NCBI RefSeq assembly: GCF_026343945.1 | Contig: NZ_JAPKNJ010000005.1 | Span: 130,746-194,745, forward strand | Source of the DNA: Kaistia algarum | GTDB taxonomy: Bacteria; Pseudomonadota; Alphaproteobacteria; Rhizobiales; Kaistiaceae | Reading direction: 5' to 3' | DNA: 64,000 bases | Part shown: one piece after another, positions 24,791 to 33,599 of the stretch | Layout of the letters: every line of letters starts with the position of its first letter | Numbering within the stretch: position 1 is the stretch's first letter | Position numbers and translations under genes: made by a program | The notes under the pieces: model-generated | What the model was told of the DNA's origin: nothing | What the model saw: the letters and a program-made list of their open reading frames with translations, nothing else | Database searches by the model: none

Positions 24791-25714
24791 TCAGGTGTTG
24801 GTCGCCGAACTGCCAAATGGCTGCAACGCCGTGGCGTATTGCCGGATCAATTGTCGGGAAAATTCCGTCGGGCGAAGCGCCGGTGCCCGGTCGTGGACGA
24901 CAAGGCCTGCGCGCTCGGCGAACAGGCGCTTGCCGTGGCTGATCAGCGTCTCGATGGATTGCATGACGAAGACGACGGCGGGCAGCATCTGGCCGTAAGC
25001 GGCGGCGGCTTCCGCCTCGTCGCCGGCGCGAAAGGCCGAATAGGCGCGCACGGCATAGTCGATCACGTCCGGGGCCAGGATGAACCCGGCGCAACCGGCG
25101 CGCAGATTGTCGAGCAGTTCCAGGCCGCCGCGCCCGTTCAATATCGGCAGCTCGTTGCGGGTCGTCGCAATGAGGCCCGCAATATCGACGGCCGAGCTCT
25201 CGCCCTTCACCACGCGGATGTTGGGGCTGGCCTGCGTCAATTGCCTGAGATCATCGCCGCTGAGGCCGCGGCCGAGATAGGCGGGCGCGTTCTGGATCGC
25301 GACCGGAAGCGACGTCTCCTTCGCCACCCGCGAGAAGAAGTCGATATATTCCGAGGCCGCGAAATTGCCGACGACGGGCGGCTGCAGGATGACCCAGTCC
25401 GCGCCCTGGGCCTCGGCGAATTTCACCTGCTCGAGTTGCTCGCGCACCGACGTGCCGAAGATCGTGAAGCCGACGGGCACCCGGCCGGCGACATCTTCGG
25501 CGACCCACCGCATGGTCTGCAGCCGTTCGGCCAATGTGAGCTTGGCGACTTCCGTCGCCAGGCCGAGCGCGACGATACCGGCGACGCCGGAGCCGATGCA
25601 CAGTTCGACCTGCCGCCGCATGGCCGCCCGGTCGAGCGTCTCCTCCGCATCGAAGAACGCATAGAGGATCGCGTGAATGCCGCCGAAGGTGGCCGTGCCA
25701 GCGCCTTGCGCCAT
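24791..25714 (-). CDS. DHDPS/NanA-family class I aldolase
   Basis: This 307-residue TIM-barrel protein has the Schiff-base lysine in IRVVKGES (K170) and the conserved tyrosine in QNAPAYLG (Y146). Family members condense or cleave pyruvate-containing compounds, including 2-keto-3-deoxy sugar acids and 5-keto-4-deoxy-glucarate. The ATG at 25,714 follows the ABC ATPase stop by one base and has GGAGCGAC upstream. In this setting, cleavage or dehydration of a 2-keto-3-deoxy aldonate made by the IlvD/Edd protein at 30.9 kb is the natural inference. True lysine-pathway DapA is less likely. An M14 remnant lies directly downstream. Confidence 0.85.
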   Translation of the reverse strand: MAQGAGTATFGGIHAILYAFFDAEETLDRAAMRRQVELCIGSGVAGIVALGLATEVAKLTLAERLQTMRWVAEDVAGRVPVGFTIFGTSVREQLEQVKFAEAQGADWVILQPPVVGNFAASEYIDFFSRVAKETSLPVAIQNAPAYLGRGLSGDDLRQLTQASPNIRVVKGESSAVDIAGLIATTRNELPILNGRGGLELLDNLRAGCAGFILAPDVIDYAVRAYSAFRAGDEAEAAAAYGQMLPAVVFVMQSIETLISHGKRLFAERAGLVVHDRAPALRPTEFSRQLIRQYATALQPFGSSATNT

Positions 25715-25715
25715 G

Positions 25716-26879
25716 CTAGTCGCTCCGGCCGATCGAAACGCCGGTCTTGGCGTCGAAATAATGCAGGGCTTCCGGCCGGACCGCCAATCGGGCGGTCTCG
25801 CGCGGCGCAATGCGGGAGGTGCCGTCCAGACGCGCCTTGAACAGGCTCTGGTTTGCCGCGGTCGCGGTAAAATCGGTTTCGGGGTCGGCGCTGGTGCCGT
25901 CGAACTGATCGGCCCGGATGGTCGGCGTCTCCATCGGGAACACCAGCATGACCTCGCTGCCCAGCCTCTCGACCAGTTCGACCTGGGCGGTGATCGGGCT
26001 CCAGCCGGCCGCGCCGTCGAATTCGCGGAAATCCGTCGGCCTCATCCCGACGATGATGTCCTCGCCACGCCGATCGCTCAAATTGGCGTCGGCGGCGATT
26101 GGAAGCGTCACGGTGCCGATATGCAGTTCCCCCTCGCCGACCTTCGCCCTGGCGAAGTTCATCTCCGGCGAACCGATGAACCCGGCGACGAAGATGTTGG
26201 TCGGACGGGCGAACAGCCGCTCCGGCGTGTCGATCTGCTGCACGCGGCCGTTGCGCATGACGCAGACCCGGTGGCCGAGCGTCATCGCCTCGATCTGGTC
26301 GTGCGTCACATAGATGGTGGTCGTCTTCAATTGTTCGCGCAGACGGGCAAACTCGGTGCGCATATGGACGCGCAGTTTGGTGTCGAGATTGGAGAGCGGC
26401 TCGTCCATCAGGAAGACGGATGGGTCGCGCACCAGGGCACGCCCGATGGCGACGCGCTGGCGCTGGCCGCCGGACAATTGCGTCGGCCGCCGCGCCATCA
26501 GCGGCATCAGGCCGAGCGTTTCCGCCGCCGCCTTGATCCGCCGCTCCGCCTCGGGGCGAGCCGTTCCCCGGATCTTCAGGCCAAAGCTCAGATTCTGCTC
26601 GACCGTCATGTGCGGAAACAGAGCGTAGGTCTGGAAGATCATCGCGATGTCGCGGTCCTTCGGCGGCAGGTCGTTGATGCGCTTGCCGCCGACCGTGATC
26701 TCGCCGGACGAAATATCCTCCAGTCCTGCGACCATGCGCAGCAAGGTGGACTTGCCGCATCCCGACGGCCCGACGAGGACGACGAACTCGCCATCGGCGA
26801 TCTCCAGCGAGACATTGCTGACCGCGTCGGCGCCGTTGGGGAACCGCTTCGTGACGCCCTGGATCGAAATATTGGCCAT
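25716..26879 (-). CDS. Carbohydrate ABC transporter ATP-binding protein (UgpC/MalK type)
   Basis: The 387-residue ATPase has Walker A GPSGCGKST (37-45), signature LSGGQRQRVAIGRALV, Walker B SVFLMDEP and a C-terminal TOBE/OB region. This is the MalK/UgpC/MsmK group that energises sugar importers. It lies seven bases after the second permease gene and one base before the DHDPS-family gene, all on the minus strand. It may also serve the ATPase-less importer at 46.8-49.9 kb, since MsmK-type ATPases are known to be shared. That is an inference. Confidence 0.92.
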   Translation of the reverse strand: MANISIQGVTKRFPNGADAVSNVSLEIADGEFVVLVGPSGCGKSTLLRMVAGLEDISSGEITVGGKRINDLPPKDRDIAMIFQTYALFPHMTVEQNLSFGLKIRGTARPEAERRIKAAAETLGLMPLMARRPTQLSGGQRQRVAIGRALVRDPSVFLMDEPLSNLDTKLRVHMRTEFARLREQLKTTTIYVTHDQIEAMTLGHRVCVMRNGRVQQIDTPERLFARPTNIFVAGFIGSPEMNFARAKVGEGELHIGTVTLPIAADANLSDRRGEDIIVGMRPTDFREFDGAAGWSPITAQVELVERLGSEVMLVFPMETPTIRADQFDGTSADPETDFTATAANQSLFKARLDGTSRIAPRETARLAVRPEALHYFDAKTGVSIGRSD

Positions 26880-26886
26880 GGCCGAT

Positions 26887-27711
26887 TTATCCCTTGATGG
26901 CGCCGAAGCTCAGCCCGCGAACGAGGCTCTTCTGCGCGGCGATGAGGAGGATGGCGATCGGCAGCACCAGCACGGTGGCTGCGGCCATCAGCGGCCCGAT
27001 CTGCACATTCTGAAAGCCCATGAACGCAAGGATCGCGACGGGTCCGGTCTTGACCGCGCCGCCGGCGAGCGTGAAGGCGAATGCCAGCTCGTTCCATGAA
27101 AAGACGAAGACGAGGATCGCGGTGGCGGTCAGCCCGGCGCGAACCTGTGGCAGGGCAACGCTGAACAGGGTCCGGTAGGCGCCGGCCCCCTCCATGTAAG
27201 CCGCCTCAAGAATGTCGCGGGGCAATTCGCCGAAGAAGCTCCGCAGCATGAAGAACGCTAGAGCGAGGCTGACGATGACATGCATGATGACGAGGCCGGT
27301 CACCGTATCGAGCAGGCCGACGCTGCGGAATAGGATGAAATAGGGCAGCACCACCACGAAGGCCGGCATCATGCGGGTGCTGAGGATCCAGGCTTCGATG
27401 CTCTCGCGGCCCTTAAATTCGCGCGTCGCGCAGATGAACGCCGCGGGCACGGAGATTACGATGATGAGCGCCGTCGAGACGGTTCCGATAACGAGCGAGT
27501 TCAGCAGGGCCCGGATGAATTCGCCGTTCGCGAATACGGCCTGCATGTTCTGGAAGTCGATGGCCGCGAAGAGCGGCGGCGTGCCGGCCTGACCCTCCAG
27601 CGGCGACGTCAGCGCCACGCGCAGGATATAGACCAGCGGCGCCGCCCAGACGCAGCAGAAGGCGATGAGCACCAGAGTGCGGGCGAGTTCGGTCTTTCGG
27701 TTGGGGCGCAT
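26887..27711 (-). CDS. Carbohydrate ABC transporter permease (MalG type)
   Basis: The 274-residue inner-membrane protein has six predicted spans and the EAA loop EAAYMEGAGAYRTLFSVALP, which contacts the ATPase. It belongs to the CUT1 group, second permease type. The ATG at 27,711 lies two bases after the first permease gene and has GAGGAGCTG upstream. The open frame runs further upstream only as a shadow of the preceding gene. It forms a heterodimer with the neighbouring permease. Confidence 0.9.
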   Translation of the reverse strand: MRPNRKTELARTLVLIAFCCVWAAPLVYILRVALTSPLEGQAGTPPLFAAIDFQNMQAVFANGEFIRALLNSLVIGTVSTALIIVISVPAAFICATREFKGRESIEAWILSTRMMPAFVVVLPYFILFRSVGLLDTVTGLVIMHVIVSLALAFFMLRSFFGELPRDILEAAYMEGAGAYRTLFSVALPQVRAGLTATAILVFVFSWNELAFAFTLAGGAVKTGPVAILAFMGFQNVQIGPLMAAATVLVLPIAILLIAAQKSLVRGLSFGAIKG

Positions 27712-27713
27712 CG

Positions 27714-28613
27714 TCAGCTCCTCCTGCCGACAAGGTGCTTCATGAAGGGCTGCGTGAGCACGATAATCAGCACCAGCATGGTGAGGGCCAGCGCCGAGGC
27801 CTGTCCGAAATTGAGATTCTGGAAGGCGAGGCGATAGAGCAGCATGTTCAGCGTCTCGGTGGCATTGCCGGGCCCGCCGCCGGTAATCACCCAGAACGTG
27901 TCGAAGGTTCGAAACAGATCGATCCCGCGGAAGAGCACGACCACCAGCAGCAGCGGCCGCAGCATGGGCAGCGCCACATGCCAGACGCTCGACCAGTAGC
28001 CGGCGCCTTCCATGGAAGCGGCCTCGAACGGCTCCTTGGGAAGGGCTACCAGTCCGGCCAGCAGGATCAGGGTGACGAAGGGCGTCCACTGCCAGATATC
28101 GACGATGATCAGCGAAGGCAGGGCCAGTTGCGGCGAGGCGGTCCAGTCCAGCGGCGGCAGGCCGAAATAGCCGAGCAGCAGGTTGAGCGGCCCGCCCGCC
28201 GGATTGAAGATCAGCCGCCAGGCCAGCGCCAGCGCCACCGGCGTCAGGCCGAAGGGCAGGATCAGGATCGTCGTGTAAAGGCGCGAGCCGCCGATTGGCT
28301 TCCAAAGAGCGAGCGCGACCAGAAAGCCGACGACGAGCTCGATGGCCAGCGAGACGACCACGAAGATCCCGGTGACGGTAAGCGAGTGCAGAAAGGCCGC
28401 CTTGGTGACGACTGCGGTGATGTTGCGGGCGCCCGTGAAGCCGGTGTTGAGCGGCTGCGTCAGGTCCTTGGCATGCACCGCGTACCAGACATTGGCGAGG
28501 AACGGGTAGAGCGTTAGCGCCGCCAGCACCAGCAGGATTGGCAGCAGCATCAAGACCGGGGCGGCGCGGTCAAGCGTCATCGCACGCGCCCGCGGCCGGG
28601 TTGGCACCGTCAT
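27714..28613 (-). CDS. Carbohydrate ABC transporter permease (MalF/UgpA type)
   Basis: The 299-residue membrane protein has six spans, the EAA loop FEAASMEGAGYWSSVWHVAL and the ITGGGPGNATETLNMLLY segment typical of the first CUT1 permease. The ATG at 28,613 follows GAGGAGGAG. The frame is open about 43 codons earlier, across an AT-rich promoter box, so the later start is preferred. It is the first gene of the permease-permease-ATPase-aldolase operon. The matching solute-binding protein is probably the one at 35.3 kb. Confidence 0.9.
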   Translation of the reverse strand: MTVPTRPRARAMTLDRAAPVLMLLPILLVLAALTLYPFLANVWYAVHAKDLTQPLNTGFTGARNITAVVTKAAFLHSLTVTGIFVVVSLAIELVVGFLVALALWKPIGGSRLYTTILILPFGLTPVALALAWRLIFNPAGGPLNLLLGYFGLPPLDWTASPQLALPSLIIVDIWQWTPFVTLILLAGLVALPKEPFEAASMEGAGYWSSVWHVALPMLRPLLLVVVLFRGIDLFRTFDTFWVITGGGPGNATETLNMLLYRLAFQNLNFGQASALALTMLVLIIVLTQPFMKHLVGRRS

Positions 28614-28682
28614 CGTCTCCTCCTCCTCAAGGATCAAGGCCGAGCGTTTTCCCAAGCCGCCGACGGTGATCCCGTTCTTTAT

Positions 28683-28699
28683 ATCTAATATTGTATGAG
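28683..28699 (-). promoter_or_regulatory. Putative operator upstream of the ABC operon
   Basis: On the minus strand this reads CTCATACAATATTAGAT, identical at 16 of 17 positions to the box at 30,738. It sits 70 bases before the first permease start, in the 109-base gap after the alpha-hydroxy-acid oxidase gene. The FCD regulator encoded at 30 kb is the likely ligand (inference). Confidence 0.5.
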
Positions 28700-28722
28700 A
28701 ATAAAATGTATCGATTGATGTT

Positions 28723-29913
28723 TCAGAGCGTCGGCATCCCATCGGACGGAGCCGCGGTTGTCCGGAGTTCCCGTTCCCTGACGATCTCCGGCCCGTCCGC
28801 CTTCAGTTCGGCGAGATCTCGAACGCCGGTGAGCGCCATGGCGACATCGAGTTCGGCCTTTATGTGAGAAATGACGGCGGCGACACCGGCCTCGCCGGCC
28901 GCCGCCAGGCCATAGGCGAAAGCCCGCCCCAGCAGGACGGCATCGGCGCCGAGCGCCAGCGCCTTGTAGACATCGGTCCCGCGGCGGATACCGCTGTCGA
29001 GAAGGATCTCGGTCTGGCGGCCCACGGTCTGGGCGATCGCCGGCAGGACGCTGATGCTGGAGCGGGCCGCATCCAGCTGCCGCCCGCCATGATTGCTGAT
29101 GGCGATGCCTTCGACGCCGATCTCCACCGCCCGGCGTGCATCCGCAACGGACAGAATGCCCTTGATGACCAGGCGGCCCGGCCATTGCCGGCGCAGCCAG
29201 GCAAGATCTTCCCAGGAGAGGCCGGGATCGATCTGCTCCGACAGGCGGCTGGCCTGCGCCATAATTCCGCGGCCGAACTCGCTTCGCCCGGCAATATTGC
29301 CAAGCCTTGGGCTTCCCGCACGCCAGATATCCAGGCACCAGGCCGGGTGCATCGCCATGTCGACCAAGGCACGCAGAGGCAGGCGGGTGGCGGTGCGGAA
29401 GCCGTTGCGCGTATCGCGCTCGCGAATGCCCGACACATTGGCGTCCACGGTCAGGAACAGGGTCTCGACGCCGCAGGACTGCGCCATGGCCAGCATCGAT
29501 TCCGTCAGCGCCCTGTCCTTGAAGACGTAGAGCTGGAAACAGGGCTTCGCGGCGCCCGCGGCGGCGATCTGGGCCAGGGAGTTCACGGAGAAGGTCGACA
29601 GGCAATAGGGGATGCCAGCCTTTTCCGCCGCGCGCGACGCCTGCAATTCGCCATTGCCCCGCATCATGCCGGAGAAGCCGACCGGACCCAGCATCATGGG
29701 CGCCGCCCAGGTGCCGCCGAGGAAATGGGCCGCCATGCTTCTGGACCGCACGTCGCGGAGGATCCGCTGCTCGAGAACCAGCGCGTCGAAATCGCTCCGA
29801 TTGCGCCGAAGCGTAACCTCGCTGAACGAGCCGCCGTCGAGATAGTCGAAGAACATCCTGGGCAGGCGTCGCTTGGCCGCGCGACGCATGTCGTCGTTGC
29901 TGGCTGCCATCAT
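28723..29913 (-). CDS. FMN-dependent alpha-hydroxy-acid oxidase/dehydrogenase
   Basis: The 396-residue protein belongs to the L-lactate dehydrogenase/glycolate oxidase family. The catalytic histidine lies in SNHGGRQLD (H275), the FMN lysine in LVIKGI (K251), and LDSGIRRGTDVYKALALGAD binds the phosphate. These enzymes oxidise L-2-hydroxy acids such as lactate, mandelate or glycolate to keto acids. It follows the FCD regulator by 13 bases on the same strand. In a pathway that splits a 6-deoxy sugar acid, L-lactate would be one product and this enzyme would return it to pyruvate. That role is inferred from context. Confidence 0.88.
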   Translation of the reverse strand: MMAASNDDMRRAAKRRLPRMFFDYLDGGSFSEVTLRRNRSDFDALVLEQRILRDVRSRSMAAHFLGGTWAAPMMLGPVGFSGMMRGNGELQASRAAEKAGIPYCLSTFSVNSLAQIAAAGAAKPCFQLYVFKDRALTESMLAMAQSCGVETLFLTVDANVSGIRERDTRNGFRTATRLPLRALVDMAMHPAWCLDIWRAGSPRLGNIAGRSEFGRGIMAQASRLSEQIDPGLSWEDLAWLRRQWPGRLVIKGILSVADARRAVEIGVEGIAISNHGGRQLDAARSSISVLPAIAQTVGRQTEILLDSGIRRGTDVYKALALGADAVLLGRAFAYGLAAAGEAGVAAVISHIKAELDVAMALTGVRDLAELKADGPEIVRERELRTTAAPSDGMPTL

Positions 29914-29926
29914 CGGGACGGGTCGA

Positions 29927-30685
29927 TCATGCCACGGCCCGCTGATGCTGCATGGTCTGGAGAGTCTCCTCCAGCGCCTTGTCGACCAGCGAGGCCATCG
30001 ATGCCGAAGCCCCGGCGCTGTCGCGCCGCAGAATGGCTTCTAGGACGACGACATGGTCGGGGAGGGTTTCCTCATAGATGCGCGGATGGGCCGTCATCTT
30101 CAGTCTGGCCGACCACCGCAGCGTCGATTCGATGACGCTGGACAGGGCGAGCAAGGGCTCGTTGCGGGCCGCGACGAGAATGGCGTGGTGAAAGGCGACG
30201 TCGGCTTCCAGACCCTCGGCCGAGGATTCCTTGGTCGGCCGCATGGCTGCCATCGTCTGCCGGAGGATCACGGCGTCCTCATCCTCGTGCCGCGTGGCGG
30301 CCAAGGCCGCACCCGCGGGCTCGACGATACGCCTCAGTTCGAAAAGCGAACGGATGAACTCGGCGTCAGGCTTGACCTCGAAATACCAGGACAGCACGTC
30401 CGAATCGAGAATGTTCCAGGAGCTTCTGGGATTGACGGTCGTGCCCACCTTGGGCTTGGCGCTGACGAACCCCTTGGCCACCAGCGTGCGCATGCTCTCC
30501 CGATATGCCGTGCGGGAGACCTCCATCGCGGCGCTCAGATCATCCTCATTGGGCAGCACTTCGCCGGGCTTCAACTGTCCGCTGATGATCCGCACGGCCA
30601 GTTCGTGGGCGACGGAACCATGAAGGCGACGGCGGTTGATGCCGGTCGGCTTGCTGAACCGGCCGACATCGTCAAGGAAGCCCAT
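29927..30685 (-). CDS. GntR-family transcriptional regulator, FadR/FCD subfamily
   Basis: The 252-residue regulator has an N-terminal winged helix (VAHELAVRIISGQLKPGEVL, then MEVSRTAYRESMRTLVAKGF) and an all-alpha FCD ligand domain with the metal-binding histidines (FHHAI and PDHVVVLEAI). Family members sense small acids such as sugar acids or lactate and usually repress the adjacent catabolic genes. The ATG at 30,685 has GGGAG upstream. An ATG ten codons earlier is the alternative. It is divergent from the IlvD/Edd gene, and the intergenic region contains a box repeated before the ABC operon. Confidence 0.9.
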   Translation of the reverse strand: MGFLDDVGRFSKPTGINRRRLHGSVAHELAVRIISGQLKPGEVLPNEDDLSAAMEVSRTAYRESMRTLVAKGFVSAKPKVGTTVNPRSSWNILDSDVLSWYFEVKPDAEFIRSLFELRRIVEPAGAALAATRHEDEDAVILRQTMAAMRPTKESSAEGLEADVAFHHAILVAARNEPLLALSSVIESTLRWSARLKMTAHPRIYEETLPDHVVVLEAILRRDSAGASASMASLVDKALEETLQTMQHQRAVA

Positions 30686-30737
30686 CTCCACATCTCCCAG
30701 CACCGGATGACCCATGCAGTGTAGTCGCTTCTATTTA

Positions 30738-30754
30738 CTCATACAATAATAGAT
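30738..30754 (+). promoter_or_regulatory. Putative operator between the FCD regulator and the dehydratase gene
   Basis: CTCATACAATAATAGAT lies in the divergent intergenic region, followed by GTATCATTGGATAC. The same 17-base box with one change occurs on the other strand at 28,683-28,699. The half-sites ATAC and GTAT are arranged as an imperfect palindrome, as in FadR-type operators. Confidence 0.5.
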
Positions 30755-30864
30755 GTATCATTGGATACGCTCTGGACGCGGGTCCGCTTCGCCACGCCAT
30801 GACTCACGCGGTACGCTGCGTTGTGCGCTGCGTCCAGATGAAAAAGCATAGTCGGGTGGAACAG

Positions 30865-32598
30865 ATGAGCGACAAGTCAAAGACCCGTTTCCGGTCGTCA
30901 GAATGGTTCGGCAAGAACGACAAAGATTCGTTCATCCACCGGAGCTGGATGCGCAATCAGGGAATACCATCGCGCATGTTCGATGGCCGACCCGTGATCG
31001 GCATTTGCAACACCTGGTCGGAACTCACCCCCTGCAATGCTCATTTTCGGACCATTGCTGAACATGTGAAGCGCGGCGTCATCGAGGCCGGCGGTTTTCC
31101 CCTCGAATTCCCCGTCACCTCGACCGGCGAATCCAACCTGCGCCCCACCGCCATGTTCTTGCGCAACCTCGTATCCATGGATGTCGAGGAATCGATTCGC
31201 GGCAATCCGCTCGACGGCATCGTGCTGCTGTGCGGCTGCGACAAGACCACGCCGGCCCTGGTGATGGGCGCCGCCAGCGTCGACCTGCCGACCATCGTGG
31301 TCTCCGGCGGACCGATGCTCAACGGCAAATATCGCGGCAAGGAAATCGGCTCGGGCACGGCCGTCTGGCAGCTCAGCGAAGAGGTCAAGAGCGGCAAGAT
31401 CAGCGTCGAGGACTTCATGGACGCCGAAGCCGCCATGTCGCGGTCGCCCGGCCATTGCATGACGATGGGCACCGCGTCGACGATGGCGTCGATGGTCGAG
31501 GCGCTCGGCATCGCCCTGCCCCAGAACGCCGCCATTCCGGCCGTCGATTCCCGGCGCAACGTGCTCGCCAACACCGCCGGGCTTCGCATCGTCGACATGG
31601 TCCGCGAGGACCTCAAGCTGTCGAAGATCCTGACCAAGGCGGCCTTCGAAAATGCCATCCGGGTCAATGGCGCGATCGGCGGCTCCACCAACGCGGTGGT
31701 GCATCTCCTGGCCATCGCGGGTCGGGTCGGCGTCGATCTCACGCTGGCCGACTGGGACCGGCTCGGCCAAGACATTCCGACCATTCTCAACCTGCAGCCA
31801 TCCGGCAAATATCTGATGGAGGATTTCTACTATGCCGGCGGCCTGCCCGCCGTCATGCGCCAGCTGGCGGAAGCCGGGCACCTGCACCGGGAGATCACGA
31901 CCGTCACCGGCAAGTCGGTATGGGAGGGCATCGAGAAGGCGCCCAACTGGAACGCCGAGGTCATCCACTCCCTCGACGATCCGCTGACCGCCAGCGGCGG
32001 CATAGCGGTCCTGCGCGGCAACCTCGCTCCCGACGGCGCCATCATCAAGCCGTCGGCCGCCTCCGCGGAACTGATGACCCATCGCGGGCGGGCCGTGGTG
32101 TTCGAGAACATCGAGGACTATCACGACCGGATCAATGACGAGGCGCTCGACATCGACGAGACCTGCATCATGGTCCTGAAGAACTGCGGCCCCCTCGGAT
32201 ATCCGGGGTTCGCCGAGGTTGGAAACATGGGACTTCCGCCCAAAGTTTTGCGGAAGGGCGTGCGCGACATGGTCCGCATTTCCGACGGGCGCATGAGCGG
32301 AACGGCTTACGGCACGGTGATCCTGCATACCGCGCCCGAGGCCGCTAAGGGCGGCCCCCTCGCCGCGGTTCAAAATGGCGATTTCATCGAGGTCGATGTT
32401 GCGGCCCGGCGCGTCCATCTCGACATTTCCGATGAGGAACTGGCCCGCCGAATGAAGGCGTGGCAGCCCCCGCCGCCGCATTCGAAGAGCGGCTATACGC
32501 GCCTCTACACCGACCACGTCATGCAGGCCGATACCGGCGCGGATTTCGACATTCTCGTCGGGTCGCGCGGCTCCGCCGTGCCGCGCGAATCGCACTAG
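30865..32598 (+). CDS. IlvD/Edd-family sugar-acid dehydratase
   Basis: The product has 577 residues from the ATG at 30,865, which is preceded by GGTGGAACAG. The Fe-S and metal motifs of the family are present: GICNTW, LLCGCDKTTPALVMGA and SPGHCMTMGTASTM, with GAIGGSTNAVVHL and GRMSGTAYG in the C-terminal half. Subgroup features (PMLNGKYRGKEIGSGT) resemble L-arabinonate/D-xylonate-type dehydratases more than housekeeping IlvD. The expected reaction is removal of water from an aldonate to give a 2-keto-3-deoxy acid. It is divergent from its probable regulator and lies in the catabolic island. Confidence 0.88.
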   Translation: MSDKSKTRFRSSEWFGKNDKDSFIHRSWMRNQGIPSRMFDGRPVIGICNTWSELTPCNAHFRTIAEHVKRGVIEAGGFPLEFPVTSTGESNLRPTAMFLRNLVSMDVEESIRGNPLDGIVLLCGCDKTTPALVMGAASVDLPTIVVSGGPMLNGKYRGKEIGSGTAVWQLSEEVKSGKISVEDFMDAEAAMSRSPGHCMTMGTASTMASMVEALGIALPQNAAIPAVDSRRNVLANTAGLRIVDMVREDLKLSKILTKAAFENAIRVNGAIGGSTNAVVHLLAIAGRVGVDLTLADWDRLGQDIPTILNLQPSGKYLMEDFYYAGGLPAVMRQLAEAGHLHREITTVTGKSVWEGIEKAPNWNAEVIHSLDDPLTASGGIAVLRGNLAPDGAIIKPSAASAELMTHRGRAVVFENIEDYHDRINDEALDIDETCIMVLKNCGPLGYPGFAEVGNMGLPPKVLRKGVRDMVRISDGRMSGTAYGTVILHTAPEAAKGGPLAAVQNGDFIEVDVAARRVHLDISDEELARRMKAWQPPPPHSKSGYTRLYTDHVMQADTGADFDILVGSRGSAVPRESH

Positions 32599-32685
32599 CG
32601 CCCGGTGAAATTCGCGGCCGCCATCGACACGGAGTTGCCCGCCAGGGCGCTCCGTGCCGATGCCGCGACCCGTTTCGAACCGGCG

Positions 32686-33435
32686 CTAGAACGAAGCCAG
32701 CATTCCCCCGTCGACCAGATGATTGGAGCCGGTGATGAAGGACGCATCGTCCGACAGCAGGAAGGCGACGGCCTTGGCGATCTCGATCGGTTGACCCAGC
32801 CGGTCGAGGGCATGTTCGGCCGCCCATTCGGCGATCTTGGCTTCCGGGTTTTCCGGGTTGAACGATGCGGCATTGGCGCGAAGCAAGGGCGTCTCGATGG
32901 CGCCGGGGCAGATCGCGACGACGCGGACCTTGTCCTTGCCGTGGTCGAGCGCCATCGCGCGGGTCATCGAGAGGACCGCTCCCTTGGTTGCGGCATAGGC
33001 GGCGACCTGCTGCGACGTCGCATGGGCGTGGATCGACGACATGTTCACCACCGCACCCCCACCATTGGCGACCAGATGCGGGATGACGTGCTTCGACAGG
33101 AGGAAGATGGCCTTCAAATTGATGCCCATCACCCGGTCCCAGTCGCTCTCCGGCATCTCTACCACGGTGCCGTGCAGTTCCAGCCCGGCGCAATTGAACA
33201 GCCCGCGAACGGGACCGAGGCCGGCCGCGAACGAAGCGACGGCAAGACATTCGGCGTTCCGCGTGAGATCGGCGGAAATCACATGGATTCCCCGGCCTTC
33301 GAGCGTCGCGAGACCCGCTGCATCGATATCGGCCGCGACGACCGTCGCACCGCATTTCACCAGATGCTGCGCCGTCGCCCGTCCGATTCCAGAGGCCGCG
33401 CCGGTCACGATCACCACGCCTTGCAACTGAGCCAC
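32686..33435 (-). CDS. Short-chain dehydrogenase/reductase (SDR)
   Basis: This classical SDR of 249 residues has the cofactor motif VTGAASGIGRATA, an acidic residue after beta2 (AADID, favouring NAD+), the NCAG-type FNCAG, and the catalytic Ser-Tyr-Lys in NMSSIHA and AAYAATKGAV. Translation starts at a GTG (33,435) with AAGGAG six bases upstream. It is divergent from the GMC oxidoreductase gene. By context it may oxidise a 2-keto-3-deoxy acid at C4 or a related sugar intermediate, as in non-phosphorylative deoxy-sugar pathways. This is inference. Confidence 0.85.
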   Translation of the reverse strand: MAQLQGVVIVTGAASGIGRATAQHLVKCGATVVAADIDAAGLATLEGRGIHVISADLTRNAECLAVASFAAGLGPVRGLFNCAGLELHGTVVEMPESDWDRVMGINLKAIFLLSKHVIPHLVANGGGAVVNMSSIHAHATSQQVAAYAATKGAVLSMTRAMALDHGKDKVRVVAICPGAIETPLLRANAASFNPENPEAKIAEWAAEHALDRLGQPIEIAKAVAFLLSDDASFITGSNHLVDGGMLASF

Positions 33436-33455
33436 TTTCGTCTCCTTCCCCGTTG

Positions 33456-33495
33456 ATCTTTTGTAATATTCTATTATCCTCAGAGTAATAAGAGG
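33456..33495. promoter_or_regulatory. AT-rich divergent promoter region with operator-like sequence
   Basis: The stretch between the SDR and GMC genes contains TTTGTAATATTCTATTAT and GAGTAATAAGAG. On the reverse strand it shares the core ATAATAGA with the box at 30,738. It is a weaker match than the first two boxes but sits where the same regulator would be expected. Confidence 0.3.
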
Positions 33496-33599
33496 GTCAA
33501 TTGTCCACGGGTGATAGCGGGGGCGATCGACGGGAGGATTTGCCGGGCAGCGGCACGGGGCCAGCGTCCCTTGGACGGGCGCGGCCTTGGAGGAAAACA

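Noticed and set aside
24791..25714. Housekeeping DapA (lysine biosynthesis)
   Set aside because: It is translationally linked to a sugar ABC transporter and lies in a sugar-acid catabolic island, so a catabolic aldolase or dehydratase is more likely.
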